Shown: one piece after another, positions 1 to 12,372 of the stretch
Layout: every line of letters starts with the position of its first letter
Numbering within the stretch: the first letter of the stretch is position 1
NCBI GenBank assembly: GCA_946699065.1
Contig: CAMPDV010000134.1
Location: 124,001 to 188,000, forward strand
Direction of reading: 5' to 3'
Length of the DNA: 64,000 nucleotides
Source of the DNA: Loxodes magnus
Lineage: Eukaryota > Ciliophora > Karyorelictea > Loxodida > Loxodidae
Notes under the pieces: generated by a model
Told to the model about the DNA's origin: nothing
The model's input: only the letters and a program-made list of their open reading frames with translations
Databases searched by the model: none
Program-made: the position numbers and the translations under genes

Positions 1-1634
1 TTAGATTTTTATTATTTTAGAAATATTAATTTTGACTTTACTTATAAGTCTTTTTACTAGATTTTATTTATTTCTAAGCTTAACCATTTTTTAACTAGTT
101 ATTTCTTATTTATTTTTGCCTTAATTAAATAGAATATTTACACCTTATATTTAATAAATGCCATAATACTTAGGTATAACTTTGGAGTTTATGAAAAAGT
201 TATGTAATTAAAATTTATTAATTGATAAGATATGAAAACGCTGGACATAATCTTTAAAAAATAAAGAGACTCTTTCTTTTCTAATATTGTCGATTCTATG
301 CTTAATTCTATTTTTCTATAACTGCTTAAAAACTTACTTATTAAATTAAAATTTATTCTCTTTCTTTCTTAATTATAAGCAACTTATTAAATCAATTATC
401 TTACTATTTTTCCTGCTATCTCTTCTGAAAAATTTCTTTATTAGTAGACATTTATTGTTCTAATAAAAATGTAAAGGCTTTATGCATTTAAAGCTTATTT
501 TATAAGATAGATTTTATTGAGCAAATATTTTTTATTTATGAAAGTTCAATTATTTATTTAGGAAGTTAAAGATGTAAATAGCCCTAAAGTAATTACATGT
601 ATTTATATTAGTCTAAAGAGAATTCTCCCTACATTTTTATAATTAACGCTAATCAATAAAAGAGAAATGAGTCTCTTTTATTTACTCATATTGCAACAAT
701 TTCTTTTGATATATAGATTCTACATTCTTGAATGATTATTAAAAAGGCAATGATAACTTAATAACTTAAATGATTGCCTTCACTAATATTAATTAATTAT
801 AAGCTTTTAAATTTGTTTAATAGTTATGTTTAAGAAGAAAATTTAATTAAAGCTTCTCTTAATTTAAATTAAATCTATTAACTAAGAGGGTCTTAGTGTT
901 AAATAAATAAATTATTATATTACATTAAAACTTTTATTTTTAAGATTTAATTATGTTCCCTTATTTCAAAAATTTTAGCCAATCTTATCTAGATTAAGAA
1001 ATAAAATGAAAATAGTTTAATAGATATTTCCATAATAATAAAAATAGAAACTATTTCATTATTTTATAAACATATTTTATAATCTAAGTTTAGAAAATAC
1101 AACAGTCAGAATAAGCTAAGTTAGAAAGAATAAATACTTGTAATTAAATTATAAAAAGCTTAGTAAATTTTGAGCTATAATAATTTTAATGGTAATTGTC
1201 CTAAATAAGAAAAGATGTTTGCTTAATGTTTTATTAGTATACTAAATATTCTTTAATAAGCAGCATTATTTTATTATTAATAACTATAATTAATAAATAA
1301 AAGCTAAGTTTATATTTTAATAACTTTTAGCTTCTCTTTTATTTTTTAATTATCTAGCTTCAATTTTTTAATGCCATCTTAAAAGTATTTTCTAAATAAA
1401 ATTAATAAATCTTTTCAAAGCACAAATAAAAAGCATTGAGATGAATAAAAAGGATAAAAAAGTTATACTGGGTTATTAAGAGACTTAGAATAAAGAATTT
1501 AATAACAACTTTATTTTAAAACTTAATTTTAACTTAAATTCTAAAATTTAAATTTTAGATGCTAAAGCTTATAGACGTATAATACAAAAAGATGTTGCAT
1601 TTAATAAAAAGTTTATTTAATGATTTATAAAAGT
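1..1634. other. gene-free AT-rich stretch
   Basis: No convincing coding frame, RNA gene or repeat seen. Composition is near-uniform A and T with short homopolymers, so any open frame here is a by-product of the reassigned stop codons. Confidence 0.5.
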
Positions 1635-1704
1635 GCATCAGCCGGGAATCGAACCCGGGTCACTTCGATGGCAACGAAGTATTCTACCACTAGACCACTA
1701 ATGC
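1635..1704 (-). tRNA. tRNA-Gly (anticodon GCC)
   Basis: The minus strand folds as a full cloverleaf. The 7-bp acceptor stem pairs with one G-T wobble. The D arm carries TCTAGTGGTA, the anticodon loop reads TTGCCAT with GCC as anticodon, and the T arm is CCCGGGTTCGATTCCCGG with a perfect B box. It has no intron and no encoded CCA. It is a GC-rich island in AT-rich DNA, as expected for a functional Pol III gene. Confidence 0.95.
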
Positions 1705-3829
1705 TGTTAAACTTAAAGAAATCTAAATCTTAAATATAGAATTTAAGAGGATAATATAAAAGCTATGTAAATTTATCTCTTTTATAATATTTTAATTAGC
1801 ACTTTTAAAATAAAAAAATATAAGGAATTAAAGGTAGAAAAGCATTATATAATTATAATGCTTAAATTTACATTGTATTACATAAAGTTACTATCTTTCT
1901 TTAAACTATTAGTAAATTTTTAGTTAATATGATATAAACGCTTTCATCAATAAATCATTCAAAAGCATCCAAAAATAAATAATATAATGCTTACAGCTTC
2001 AAAGTTTTCTTAATGTAAATTTTTCATTTAACAATATATTTTATTAGAAGATTAATTGTTTATTCAAGTGAACTATTATGCGCGATGAGGATATTAGATA
2101 GGAATATAGTAATTTTAACTAAATATATGATGATTTAAATTATCTAAAAAATGCTTAATCTCTATATTTCTTCTTAATATATAGTTGCATTTTATTTCTT
2201 TCAAAGTCTCTTAACTGTAAAAAATGCTTCACATATCAAATATAAATATAAATTTTAATTTATTTAAATGACTCTACCTTATATTTAAAATGAATGAAGC
2301 ATCGAAAAGGCTTTCTTTTAAAATTTGAAGAAATTATGATTTAAATGTCTTTCTTTAAAGTGATAATCTTAGGAAAATAAGGGAAGATTAGTTAAAAAAG
2401 ATTTAATTCTCTAAATAGTTTATATATCTTCTTTAGATAAAGCAGCAACATAATAATATTCTTTTTATTAATTATCTGCATCTGTAGAGACCTAAAAGCT
2501 TAAATTAATTTCACTAAAAATTAAATTTATGCTATTTAATAAGCTATAAGCTGAAACTTTGAAGATATGATATAAGTATAACTCTGCTAAATGAGATATA
2601 TAGTAATCAAACCTACTAAAACAATTTAAATGCTATATAAGAGAATTCATATGAATTAAATAAAAGATTTATTTAATTTAGCTTATAAAATCATCATATT
2701 TATATCTTTAAAGCAATTCTATAATAAAATGCTTTCAATGTAAAATTATATAATAATAGAAATTCACTTATAGATTAATAGGCTTATGTAAACATTTTTA
2801 GATTAGAGTACTTTAGATATTTAGACTTATTTCATTTATTTTAGTTTATACTTAAAATTTAGTTTTTACTAAATAAAACTTAAAATATAATATTAGCACT
2901 ATAATCCTATTATTCAAAAACTTCCTCTTTTATAACTAATTTTTAATTTATTAAATCCAGGACTTTAAGTGATCATAACGAGAAGAACTATTCGAAAAGC
3001 AAATTCTTAGAAAAATAATAAAATAATATATCTTAATATTATTTATTTAGCTTAAAATCTAGTTTCTTTATTTTTTATGATAAATAAACTTTAAGAAATA
3101 AGTGTATAATACTAAATCTCATAACCATTATACATTTAAACTTAATTATTTTCAATCAAAGTATCTTAAAAGAATAAATTTATAAATTATTCTTAAAAAG
3201 TATTTATGAATATAAGTTTTTTAAAAATACAAAACTGATTTAACTCTTTAAAATTAACAATATTTTTTTATTTTAATTATTAGTTTTTATTATTTTTCTA
3301 TTTTTGCAAGGTTTCAGTTTTTTCTTATTTCTTGCAAACATTTTAGTTTTATGTTTTCTCCTTTTTATTTAATTTTCTAGAATTATAAAATAATGATATT
3401 TATTTGTATGGAAAGGATAAATTTTCTTTTTTAATTAGTTTATAAAAAATTACTATTTCATATACTAATATAGATATACTAATTTTATACACTTAAGCTA
3501 TAAACTAAAATGACTAATGTTTAGTATATTAATCAAATGAAATAAATAAAAAAATCTAGCTTATATTAAACCAGAAGAATTTAGTGTCTTAATATTAATT
3601 AATTTAAGCTTTATCATATATTTATTCTTTTTAATGTATTTGATTGATAAATATTCATGTAAATATACCTTTATAATTTTAAGACTATAAAATCATTATA
3701 AAAGTGTTATTTAAAGCTTCTTTATTATTCAATTAGTTTCGTTTTTATTCTAATAATCTTTAAAATAAAATGTAACTGAATTTTCTATTAATTTAATATA
3801 GTACAAAGCAACTTTTTAAGGTTTTATTT
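1705..3829. other. gene-free AT-rich stretch
   Basis: Nothing supportable was seen. Short fragments with slightly higher GC, such as around 2080 and 2970, do not extend into a frame or structure. Confidence 0.45.
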
Positions 3830-4040
3830 CTGTATTTGATAAATTGGAGAATGAAAAACAAATAGTATTTTTATTATTTTGATGGAATTTCTTCTTTTAA
3901 TTAAAAAATTAAAAAATTTATATCCCTGAGCCTGTTCCTCTAAATTAGACATATGCATCTCTTATAAAGCATAAAATCTTTCAGTTTCTTATCTTATAGT
4001 ATTTAAAACAATAAATTGATTAAGTGTCTTCAGTTAATGT
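3830..4040 (-). pseudogene. decayed beta-tubulin fossil
   Basis: Read on the minus strand, this stretch aligns by eye with the middle of the intact tubulin at 14303-15646. The correspondence runs from the YTEGADL segment (ACTGAAG near 4030), through VVRKEAEG and LQGFQ, to a GTGSG remnant near 3935 and then KEEF (AAAAGAAGAAATTCC near 3895). Indels break the frame and the GGGTGSG signature is reduced to RGTGSG. Only about 200 bp remain, so this is an old fragment rather than a gene. Identity rests on ordered blocks, not on a computed alignment. Confidence 0.6.
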
Positions 4041-4277
4041 TTCAAAGCTCAATTGTTTTAATTGCTTTCATTATAAATTATATATAAGAATCAACTTTTT
4101 CTTTAAATTTTATATATTTGGTTCTATATAAATAAGAATAGTGATTAATTAATATCTTCTTTATCTATATGGAAATAAGCAATCTTTTTAAACTTATAAA
4201 TCAAACTCTTCCTGAATAAAAACTTATGATCAGAATGATGCTCAACTGAAATAAACCTAAAGATTTTAAATAAATAA

Positions 4278-4770
4278 TAAATAAATTTGATTATAGAGCG
4301 CGTAGCACTCTCGTTGGTGCGCAGCTCTTTAAAAAAATGTTTCATATTGACAAGAATGTTTGTTACTGATAAAATTATCAGATACTGATAAACCTTGTTC
4401 AACTGGTATAATTATTCAGTACTGATAAAAATGTTCAATACTGATATAATTTAAGAATACTCGTAATCTTATCTACTTGTTGGAGGTCCAAGGACATGGC
4501 AGGATTGTGTCTCATTGCATCACCAAAGCAGAGGACGACATGTGTCAATTATGGGTACTTAAATTCCCCACCTCTGATGAAGCTCGCAATTTTATTCTTT
4601 TTAGTTCCAGCATTAAATTAAATTTAAATTGAGCCAGTGCCGAAGGTATAAGAATCTTATGTCTCGAGGCCAAGCCAAAGTAGAGGAAGACATAAAGTCG
4701 ATTATGGGTACTTAACTTCCCCAACCTCTAATGAAGATGACCTTGTTGCTCACCTTCGAACAATGAGCAA
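4278..4770 (-). repeat. SINE-like repeat, family S2, copy a
   Basis: On the minus strand the element ends with a 33-nt imperfect hairpin (4296-4328, GAGC..GCAC..GTGC..GCTC) followed by a TTTA-rich tail at 4270-4292. The body is GC-richer than its surroundings. It matches copy d (62856-63204) over most of its length, but contains a diverged internal duplication: the block with GGGTACTTAA and CCCC at 4480-4590 recurs at 4650-4770. A promoter box could not be assigned with confidence. Confidence 0.7.
4343..4452. repeat. degenerate short tandem repeat inside S2
   Basis: Several copies of a unit close to ATACTGATAAA, spaced about 20-25 bp, lie between the hairpin and the GC-rich body. The same array is present in copy d near 62935-63040, so it belongs to this subtype of the element rather than to the locus. 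Confidence 0.6.
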
Positions 4771-5207
4771 AGCAATTTAATAAAAATATTTTAATAAATT
4801 GCTAATTTCACCTTTAATCTGATAGATCAGCTACTTCACTTAAAATCGTTAACTTTATTTTTTAACTTTAGCTTGACAAAAAATTAATCCAAAATAAGAT
4901 AAAATAATTCTAAGTTAAAAAAGAATAGTTATTTTTTAAATAATACGAAATAAATATAGATATTAATTGAAATTCTTAGTAATGTACTTATCTAAAAGAT
5001 ATTCAGATAAAAAATACTTTCAAAGCATTTTTATTAGATTGAATTATTTAGTTATAAATTAATATATTTTTATTTTTTATCTTTAAAACTCTAAAATCTT
5101 TATTAAGTTTCCTTTTTAAAGTTTCCTTATTTAAAAACTCTTTAACTGTTTCATCTTTAAAAGCTCTTTAATATCTTATTTTTATAAAATAATTTCTTCA
5201 AGAGTTT

Positions 5208-6083
5208 TCAATAAAAATTTTTATTAAATAAAAATTTTAATTAATAAAATAGATATAAATTTTTGTTGCTTTTTCCTTCAAAATAACTGGAAGATCTGCT
5301 TTGCAAATTATTTATCTTAATCTGATATTTAGGGCTTTAATTTTTTGTTTAATTCAAAAAAAATCATAAAATTATATATGTTTATTTATTATTTTTAGAA
5401 ATAGCCATGTAATTAAGAAAAAGCGTCGCTTATTTGTATAAAGCTATTTCAAATAGACAAATAAAATTTTAGTTAGTCAATTTTTTTATTATCTACTTAT
5501 TTTAACTTTTAATATCTTTCATCTTAAATAAAGTTGTTCTGCGCTTTTTTAAATTTCTCATAAATATTAATATTTTTCCTTTAAACTAGAAGATGCCTTT
5601 TATATTCTTAGTAGAAGATAGCAAAAAATATTAGGTTATTAGGATTTTTACAAAAAATAGGAATTTTTATTTAAGCATTTTGCATTTTCGCAATTATTCC
5701 TTATTCTTATATTTTTCTCCAAAATTTGCTGTTGCTATTAAATATCGAAATATATGATATCACCCTTGCACATTCTATATTTATAATCAAGTGCTGATTT
5801 ATTATTTTTAAGAGTTTGAGTTATGAACGTAAATTTTAAAGAGTAGTTAAAGGATTAAATTTAACTCATTATCGCTTTATTTTGGAGATGGAATTATCGA
5901 AATTAATTGTTCTTAAATAGTGATTTTTATCTTAAATATTTAAATTAGTTTTTACTCAACTCACTAAATTTATTGTTTGTCAAATTTAATTTCCTTCTGT
6001 TGGAATTTTCAATTTTAAACTTTTATCAATATATCATAATAAGCTTAATTACAAAACCGTACTCTATCTGTTTTATCCTTCAT
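5208..6083 (-). CDS. hypothetical protein, 291 aa
   Basis: A single frame runs from ATG at 6081-6083 to TGA at 5208-5210 with TAA/TAG as Gln. The N-terminal half is clearly protein-like: MKDKTDRVRFCNQAYYDI, then LIQIF, IIPSPKQSDNELN and a GWYHIFRYLIATANFGEKYK stretch. Basic segments with Arg and Lys and a Ser-rich segment lie near the end. No family is recognised. Downstream to 4808 another frame also looks partly coding (TLEEIILQKQ, TVKEFLNKET), joined by an 8-T run, so the true 3-prime end could be lower if that run hides an indel. The LINE begins about 190 bp upstream on the other strand. Confidence 0.5.
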
Positions 6084-6190
6084 TTATTTACACAAAAGTA
6101 TTTAAGGTTATACTACAGTATCTGATACTTTGAAAAGAGGGAAATCAAAAAAGTTATAATTATTTATCTGAAATTTATTTTATTATTTCA

Positions 6191-6238
6191 GAAACTAAAA
6201 GAGTTTCTACTACTGAGCCAACTCCATCTACAAAAGAG
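6191..6238 (-). repeat. fragment with LINE/S1-type 3-prime tail
   Basis: The minus strand reads TGGCTCAGTAGT, close to a Pol III A box, then AAACTCTTTTAGTTT, the terminal tail found on the LINE and on S1 repeats. It is probably the end of a small truncated SINE lying just upstream of the LINE insertion. Confidence 0.4.
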
Positions 6239-6275
6239 TGATATTTTAAAGCTCTTATAGAAAAAAAAAAAAAAA

Positions 6276-9200
6276 ATGGACGAAATATAGAATTCACTAG
6301 TTTTTAATAGTGACTCTTCTTTAATTAATTTCAAAGAAGCTGCAAATTCATAGGAAAAGCATAGGCAGGTGCATTAAAATCTCCAAACGAAAGATTTGGA
6401 GTAACTACAAATTAAATAAGTAAACCTAATAATGAATTTATTAAGACAACTACTTAAAAATTGTAGTCAAAAACCGGAAAACAAATTCATACGCGTCCCA
6501 TTAAAACTACTTAGGAACTCTCTTCAACGTGGATATTAATTGTAGCGTATTATGAAAGTGAAATCAACCTATAAATAGATGAACAGATTAACCGCCTAAA
6601 ATAATACCGCGAAAGATACGAAACGATTACCTAAGAAATCTTTCCAAAAATAAGATATTATCTTAGATAGTTAGAATTCAAAAGATATACCTTCAAATCC
6701 TAATTAAAATTCAAATAAAGATATCCTTTTATGGTAGTCAAAAATAACATAAACTTAAGATTCATTTTTGAATAATACTAATTAACAATTCTATTAAATT
6801 TCAAATAACGAAATTAATCAGAAATAAAATAATACTACTAATCCTGATAATTCAAATAATCATTATTTACCTGATCTTCAGAGCAAACAAGCTTAAAATT
6901 AAACTGCTGATTTAAGAAATGTAATATAAAATTAAATAATTAATTAGTCTAATGAGAATTTATTTACCTTAGAAATAAAAGAACTTAAACATAATATATA
7001 AAGACTTATAGATAAGAACCAATAATTAAATGAAATGTTAATTAATATAAAAGCAAAATATGAACGAGATATTGAAACATTGATAAGTAACTAAGAAATA
7101 TCCAAAATATATTATAAAACTTATATAAATAAAATTTATTAGAAATATAAGCAATTATAGAACAATTTTTAGTCAATCAAATCTGATATATAGCAATATC
7201 ACAAAAAAATGCTATCAAAATAACTAGTTCATAAAATTACTTAAACAAACTTCTCCACTTATTACAGTAACTAAATAGTTTAAACAGATGAAATAATTAG
7301 TATATTTCAAGAAATTTAGATATAATAGAAAAACTATGAGAATTAAGTCAATTCAAAATATGAAATATAATCTAATTAAGAGATTCAAATTGAAGCCAAT
7401 GCTAATTAAAGCTTTACTTAAGCTTAAATGATAGGAGCAAATAATTCACTATGCCAAAACTTTAATAAAATTAAAAATTTTACTTAAATTGAAATAGATA
7501 ACTTTCTAAATAAAACTTAGCAAGGATATCAATAGACTATATTAGAATAGAACTAATATTTACTTCAACAAATTACCTAATAAAAAATAATAAACGAAAT
7601 TTAGCTCCAAGAGTTATATTCTTAATATTAAAAATTATAAAACTAAAATAAGTAATTTATAGATTAAGAATAGAAAGCTTAAATGGAAATTTTAACTTTT
7701 AAAATCGAATTAGATAAGTAAAGATAATAAAAATATGAAATAAATATAGCTTTTCAAAATTAAATTCTATTAAAAAATAAGGAAATTCAAATGTATAAAG
7801 AATTATTTTAGAATTAAATCTAACATACAAAAGAATTCAGTAATTAATAGTAATTTTAGAAGAAGTAATTTGTAGATGCATAAACTTAGACATTATATGG
7901 AAATATTTAAAAAAAGGATAGTATTATCTAAACAGATAATATAAATAAATAATAAACAGCTTTTTTGTGTCAAAAATTTACTCAAACAAATATAATCAAG
8001 CAAGACAAGTTAATGTAAACTTAAAATAATTAATAGGAAGCATAAACTAATACTATTATAACATAACATAATAACTAATACTGTCAAATAAAATTGCCAG
8101 ATGAAGATTTTGTTTTACTATAGCATTAATATCACTAACTCAACTTAAAATTCATTTAAAGTACCAAAAATATATAGACACTTGAGATAAAAATAGAAGA
8201 GTTTTAAAAACTTAATTAAAATTTGAAAAAAGATATATTTAATTATTCTACTAAAAGATGAAAAAAAGATTAATAAAACTAAACAGATTCGATCGATGCT
8301 ATTTATCAGAATTAAGCCTTATCTTCCAATATTAATCTTAATATTCTTAAAAGGAAACATGAAGAAGAAGATAAAACAATTCCGCCAGCAAAACGTATGA
8401 GTAAACATAATAATAAAAAAGAGTGCGATTAAATAATATGTTATTTCAATCTGACTAGTCTATAACTTTAAAAGTTTATTAAATCCGAAACTTGAAGACG
8501 TCCATAGTACGAAATGCACAATATATAAGGTAGATATGTCACAGTTACTTAAGATTTAGAATAAGGTACATGTGATAGTGTGAAAAGTAAAATTGATATA
8601 GATAGAAAGCTACTTAAAAAATATACGACGTAAGTAATATATATTTTGATACAATATTTTCATTAACATCCTGAGTATGGAAAAAGATTAGTACATATTT
8701 AGATTAACCAATAAGGATAGAAAAGCATTTGCATTTACGAAAGTGGTCTATCTGCAGGCTCGGAAAAAATTAGAAAGGACTAATAAATTTAAAAAATAAA
8801 GATGGGACATATAAATATTAATGGAATAGCGAGCAAGTGCTTGAATATTGAAGAATTTATCAGAGATAACAGTATAGATATTTTATCAATAAACGAAACC
8901 TGATAAAAAGATGACTTTCCTCCAATATTGATAAATGGATTTAAAACATATTTTAAGAACTCAGGAAAAGGAGGAGGTGTATGCTTAATTGTAGGAGAAG
9001 AATTTAATAGTACAGAAATACATATATAAGTTGAAAAAGAAATAAATAGATTCATAACAATTAAACTGGATAATATTTTAATCACGTCTTGTTACATGCC
9101 TGATAATGGAAAAAGTTAAGATGTTAAAGATTTAGCTTATGAACAACTAAATACATTGCTGAATTTATATAATGATAATCCACATATACTAATGGGAGAT

Positions 9201-12185
9201 TTCAATGCTCTTTTATAAGGCTTCGGTGATAATCCTGAAAATGCTTATGATAATAACATTAGACTATAAGAATTCTTACTATAAAACGATCTTGAGATAG
9301 TGAATGATAGCAACATTAATACATGTATTCACAAAGGAACAGGAAAAACGTATTGTAATGATTATATCATTATAAACAACCATTTGAACGTTAATTAGTT
9401 TGCAAATTTCACTGCTCATAATAATAGTTTATATTCTGATCATATTCCAATCACTGTCGACTTTATCAATAATTCTATAGTATATTGGGAAAAGATAACT
9501 CAGAGAAAATATAAAATAAATAGGTTATAAGATGCAATAGATAGATAAAAATATTAAGAATCTTTCCTACAAACTTATCTAGAATTCTTTTAAATAGATT
9601 AAGATAATCTTGAAGATTAATATGAATGCATCAAAAGTAATATTTAAGACAATGCTGATCAAACATTAGGTTCGTTTATTCCAGATTCAAATTATAACAA
9701 ACTTCCTCGAGCTCTCACAAAGAAATATATAGAGGCAAAAAGAACTAACTCAGAATATAAGGAAGCTCACGTAAGATTTGGAAGAATAAACTAGCAAGTA
9801 ACTAATCTTCATGAGGAAGCAAAACGACTTTGGAAAGACTTCAAGTATAATCTATGAAAATTTAAAAAAAACAAAGCAAAAAAGAAATTTCTTCTTCTTA
9901 ATGGAGATTCTAGGGAAATTTTTTCACAGGCTAAGAAAATTTTAAATCCTTTGAAGAGAAATACTATGAACTTTAATTAAGAAATCAAAAATAAATTCAT
10001 TGAATCATGGGAAAATTGTGTTTTTAACAAGCATTATAATCTAACTCAAGAATAGATAAATCTTAGTAATTAAAAAATAGATAAAATATACGATAATATT
10101 TAAGAAATTAAAGATTATCCACTCTCGTATTTGTAAGGATTTGATCTTTTTACCATAAAAGAAATCTAAGAAATTATAAAAGAAATTCCGAATGGAAAAG
10201 CAGCTGGTCCAGATGGAATAAAAGGCGAACTTCTGAAATATGGTGGATAATATTTATTAATAATTCTTCATTCTTTTCTGAATAATATGCTAAGACTTGG
10301 AAGAATCCCTTAGGAATTAAATATATCGGTGATAATTCCAATATTTAAAAAAGGAAATAAAGATGATTGGAAAAACTGACGACCTATTTCTCTTATTAAT
10401 ACTATTCTAAAACTATATGATAAAGCTTTAACAAAAAGACTATACAATCTGATTTATTAGAGAAATTTGATTCACCCTTCATAAATGGGATTTATGAAAA
10501 ACAGATAAACAACTTAATAAATTTGAATAATATAACAAATAATTGATAACTATCGGAAATGTGCTAAAGGTAAGACTAAATTGATAGCAACACTGATAGA
10601 CGTTGAAAAAATGTTTGACTCAATAGAAAGAAGACTCTTGTTTGATTAACTTAAGAGAGTTAAACTACCACTTGGAATAATAATAGCATTAGAATCGTTT
10701 TATAAAAACCTAAACTCTTGATTTATCATAGAGGGAAAGAACTCCAGAACATTATAATACAATAAAGGAGTTATGTAAGGAAGTTCTCATGGACCAGTTT
10801 TAGCATTATTGTATTATGATATAGTAATTAGTTATTTGGAAAGTAAAAGTGCCTAATTTAAATGACAGAGCTTGCGTGTTAGCTTCGCTTGTAGAGGATG
10901 GGCAGATGATCTTATTCTTCTTTCCAAATCTGCAAAGTAGATGTAGAATTTAATAAATGAAGCAAATAAAGTTTTTGCATGAACACATTTAAAGATTAAT
11001 GTTACCAAATCCGAATGCATCTAATTTCTAAAGAAGAATCAGAAATAATAAATTTTAAATTTATGATTAGGAAATTAGCCAATTGCTTAAAAAGAACAAG
11101 TAACATATTTAGGAGTTATTCTACATTAGAAGAAGAACTTAAATCCCCATTGCAAAGAAACTGCATTCAAGTATATAGCTGCAATGAAGAAAGCTGTTTT
11201 TTAACTGATGAGATATAAGAATGTAACTCCTTGACATTTTAAAACTTTATGTAGACTTTTTACATTACCTAAAGCAGAATATGGAGGAGACTTAGTACCA
11301 TGAAGTATTCAAAAAGGAGTAACTGGAGTTCTGAACAGAATAGAATCAAGCATGAGATTAATTTCAAGAAAAGCTTTTTAAGTAGCAACTTCAACATTTA
11401 ATGAATCATGTTATATAGACCTGAATTGATTACCCTTTAAGCACATTATGGCTATAAAATTCTTCAGATTCTACCATAAAATTAAATAAGAAAGTACTGA
11501 TTTTCCAAGATCAACAATAGGCTCTCTTTTCATTAATATATGGAAAAAAGGATTTCAATACTACGATTAAGTGTAGCAATTATCAGACCTTTATAATATC
11601 GATCTGCAGAATTAATAGAATAATACCAATCTTAAAACTTTTACTAAACATGTAAGAGAAAAAATACAACAATATTTCTACAAAGTAGCTACTAAAAAAT
11701 TTATGAGGATGAAAACAGCTAGAGTATATACTGAATAATTTGGTAATCTTTAACAATTTCCACAAATTACTTATACTAAATTAAACAAATAGTATAGACG
11801 AGAAATTATCAGTATATATAAACTTAGAACCTAAACTTATAATTTCCGTAAGGATCTTTAAGATCGTCATTACCCCATTGATAATCCCTATTGTATGTGT
11901 GGAGAGTATGAAACTTTCGAGCATATCTTTAAATGTGTGTACTATTCTAATATAATGAATTGATTATCGGAAAATATCGGAAATTATGACTTAAGGCGCC
12001 TTATACTATACTATCAAGAATATCTAAACTCATTTTCAAGGTCTAAATTGGAGTATTTAGACTTATAGATCAAAATATTTCATAAGAAGCTAATGACAAG
12101 GAGACTTGAGATTCTAGAAATGGAGAAAGCAAAAAAGGAAGAAGCTAAAGATGAATAGAAAGAAGAACTAATTAAAGAAAAATGA
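6276..12185 (+). CDS. LINE polyprotein: coiled coil, AP endonuclease, reverse transcriptase, zinc knuckle (1969 aa)
   Basis: One frame, with TAA/TAG=Gln and TGA=Trp, ends at tandem TGA TGA (12183-12188). Residues ~110-720 are Q/N/K-rich and coiled-coil-like (LKHNIQRLIDKNQQLNEM). A basic PPAKRMSK patch and an unrecognised ~130-residue segment follow. The apurinic endonuclease spans ~843-1070, with NETW at 873, MGDFNA at 973 and SDHIPI at 1054. The reverse transcriptase has KAAGPDGIKGE, NWRPISLI, FDSIE at 1447, GVMQGSSHGP and a catalytic WADD at 1542 (YADD or FADD is usual). A Cys/His knuckle (CMC..H..C) lies at 1873-1887. Trp in NETW and NWRP is TGA, which supports the code. No frameshift was found, so the copy could be active. 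Confidence 0.88.
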
Positions 12186-12229
12186 TGAGATGTAAACAAG
12201 ATTAAAAAACTATTTAAAAACATTTACTA

Positions 12230-12290
12230 ACGTCTATAATTGAAAGAAGCAATTCTTGCAATTAAAGACGTCAAAAAACTCTTTTAGTTT
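12230..12290 (+). other. LINE 3-prime hairpin and terminal tail
   Basis: ACGTCTATAATTG (12230-12242) pairs with CAATTAAAGACGT (12259-12271) with one mismatch. It is followed by CAAAAAACTCTTTTAGTTT to 12290. In LINE families with a stringent 3-prime end, such a structure is what the reverse transcriptase recognises on its template RNA. That role is inferred here. Confidence 0.7.
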
Positions 12291-12372
12291 AAATTTAATT
12301 TAATTTAATTAATTAATTAATTAAATTTAACTATAAAGATTAGTTTCATATTTAATTAGAGAAAATGTTTCT

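Larger units (their letters stand above)
6271..12300 (+). mobile_element. LINE (non-LTR) retrotransposon, copy 1, apparently intact
   Basis: The element begins in an A run a few bases before the ORF start and ends with a hairpin, a 19-nt tail and an AATTT/TTAA simple-sequence tail at 12291-12345. It has one long ORF and no terminal repeats. It matches the minus-strand copy at 22108-28167 nearly throughout, except for scattered substitutions and the indels listed there. A target-site duplication was not clear for this copy because both flanks are simple sequence. Confidence 0.85.

Noticed and set aside
8789-9085. Minus-strand ORF identical to one at 25351-25689 on the plus strand
   Set aside because: Both are antisense to the LINE endonuclease; duplicated only because the LINE is duplicated. 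The same applies to 11583-11765 and 22642-22824.
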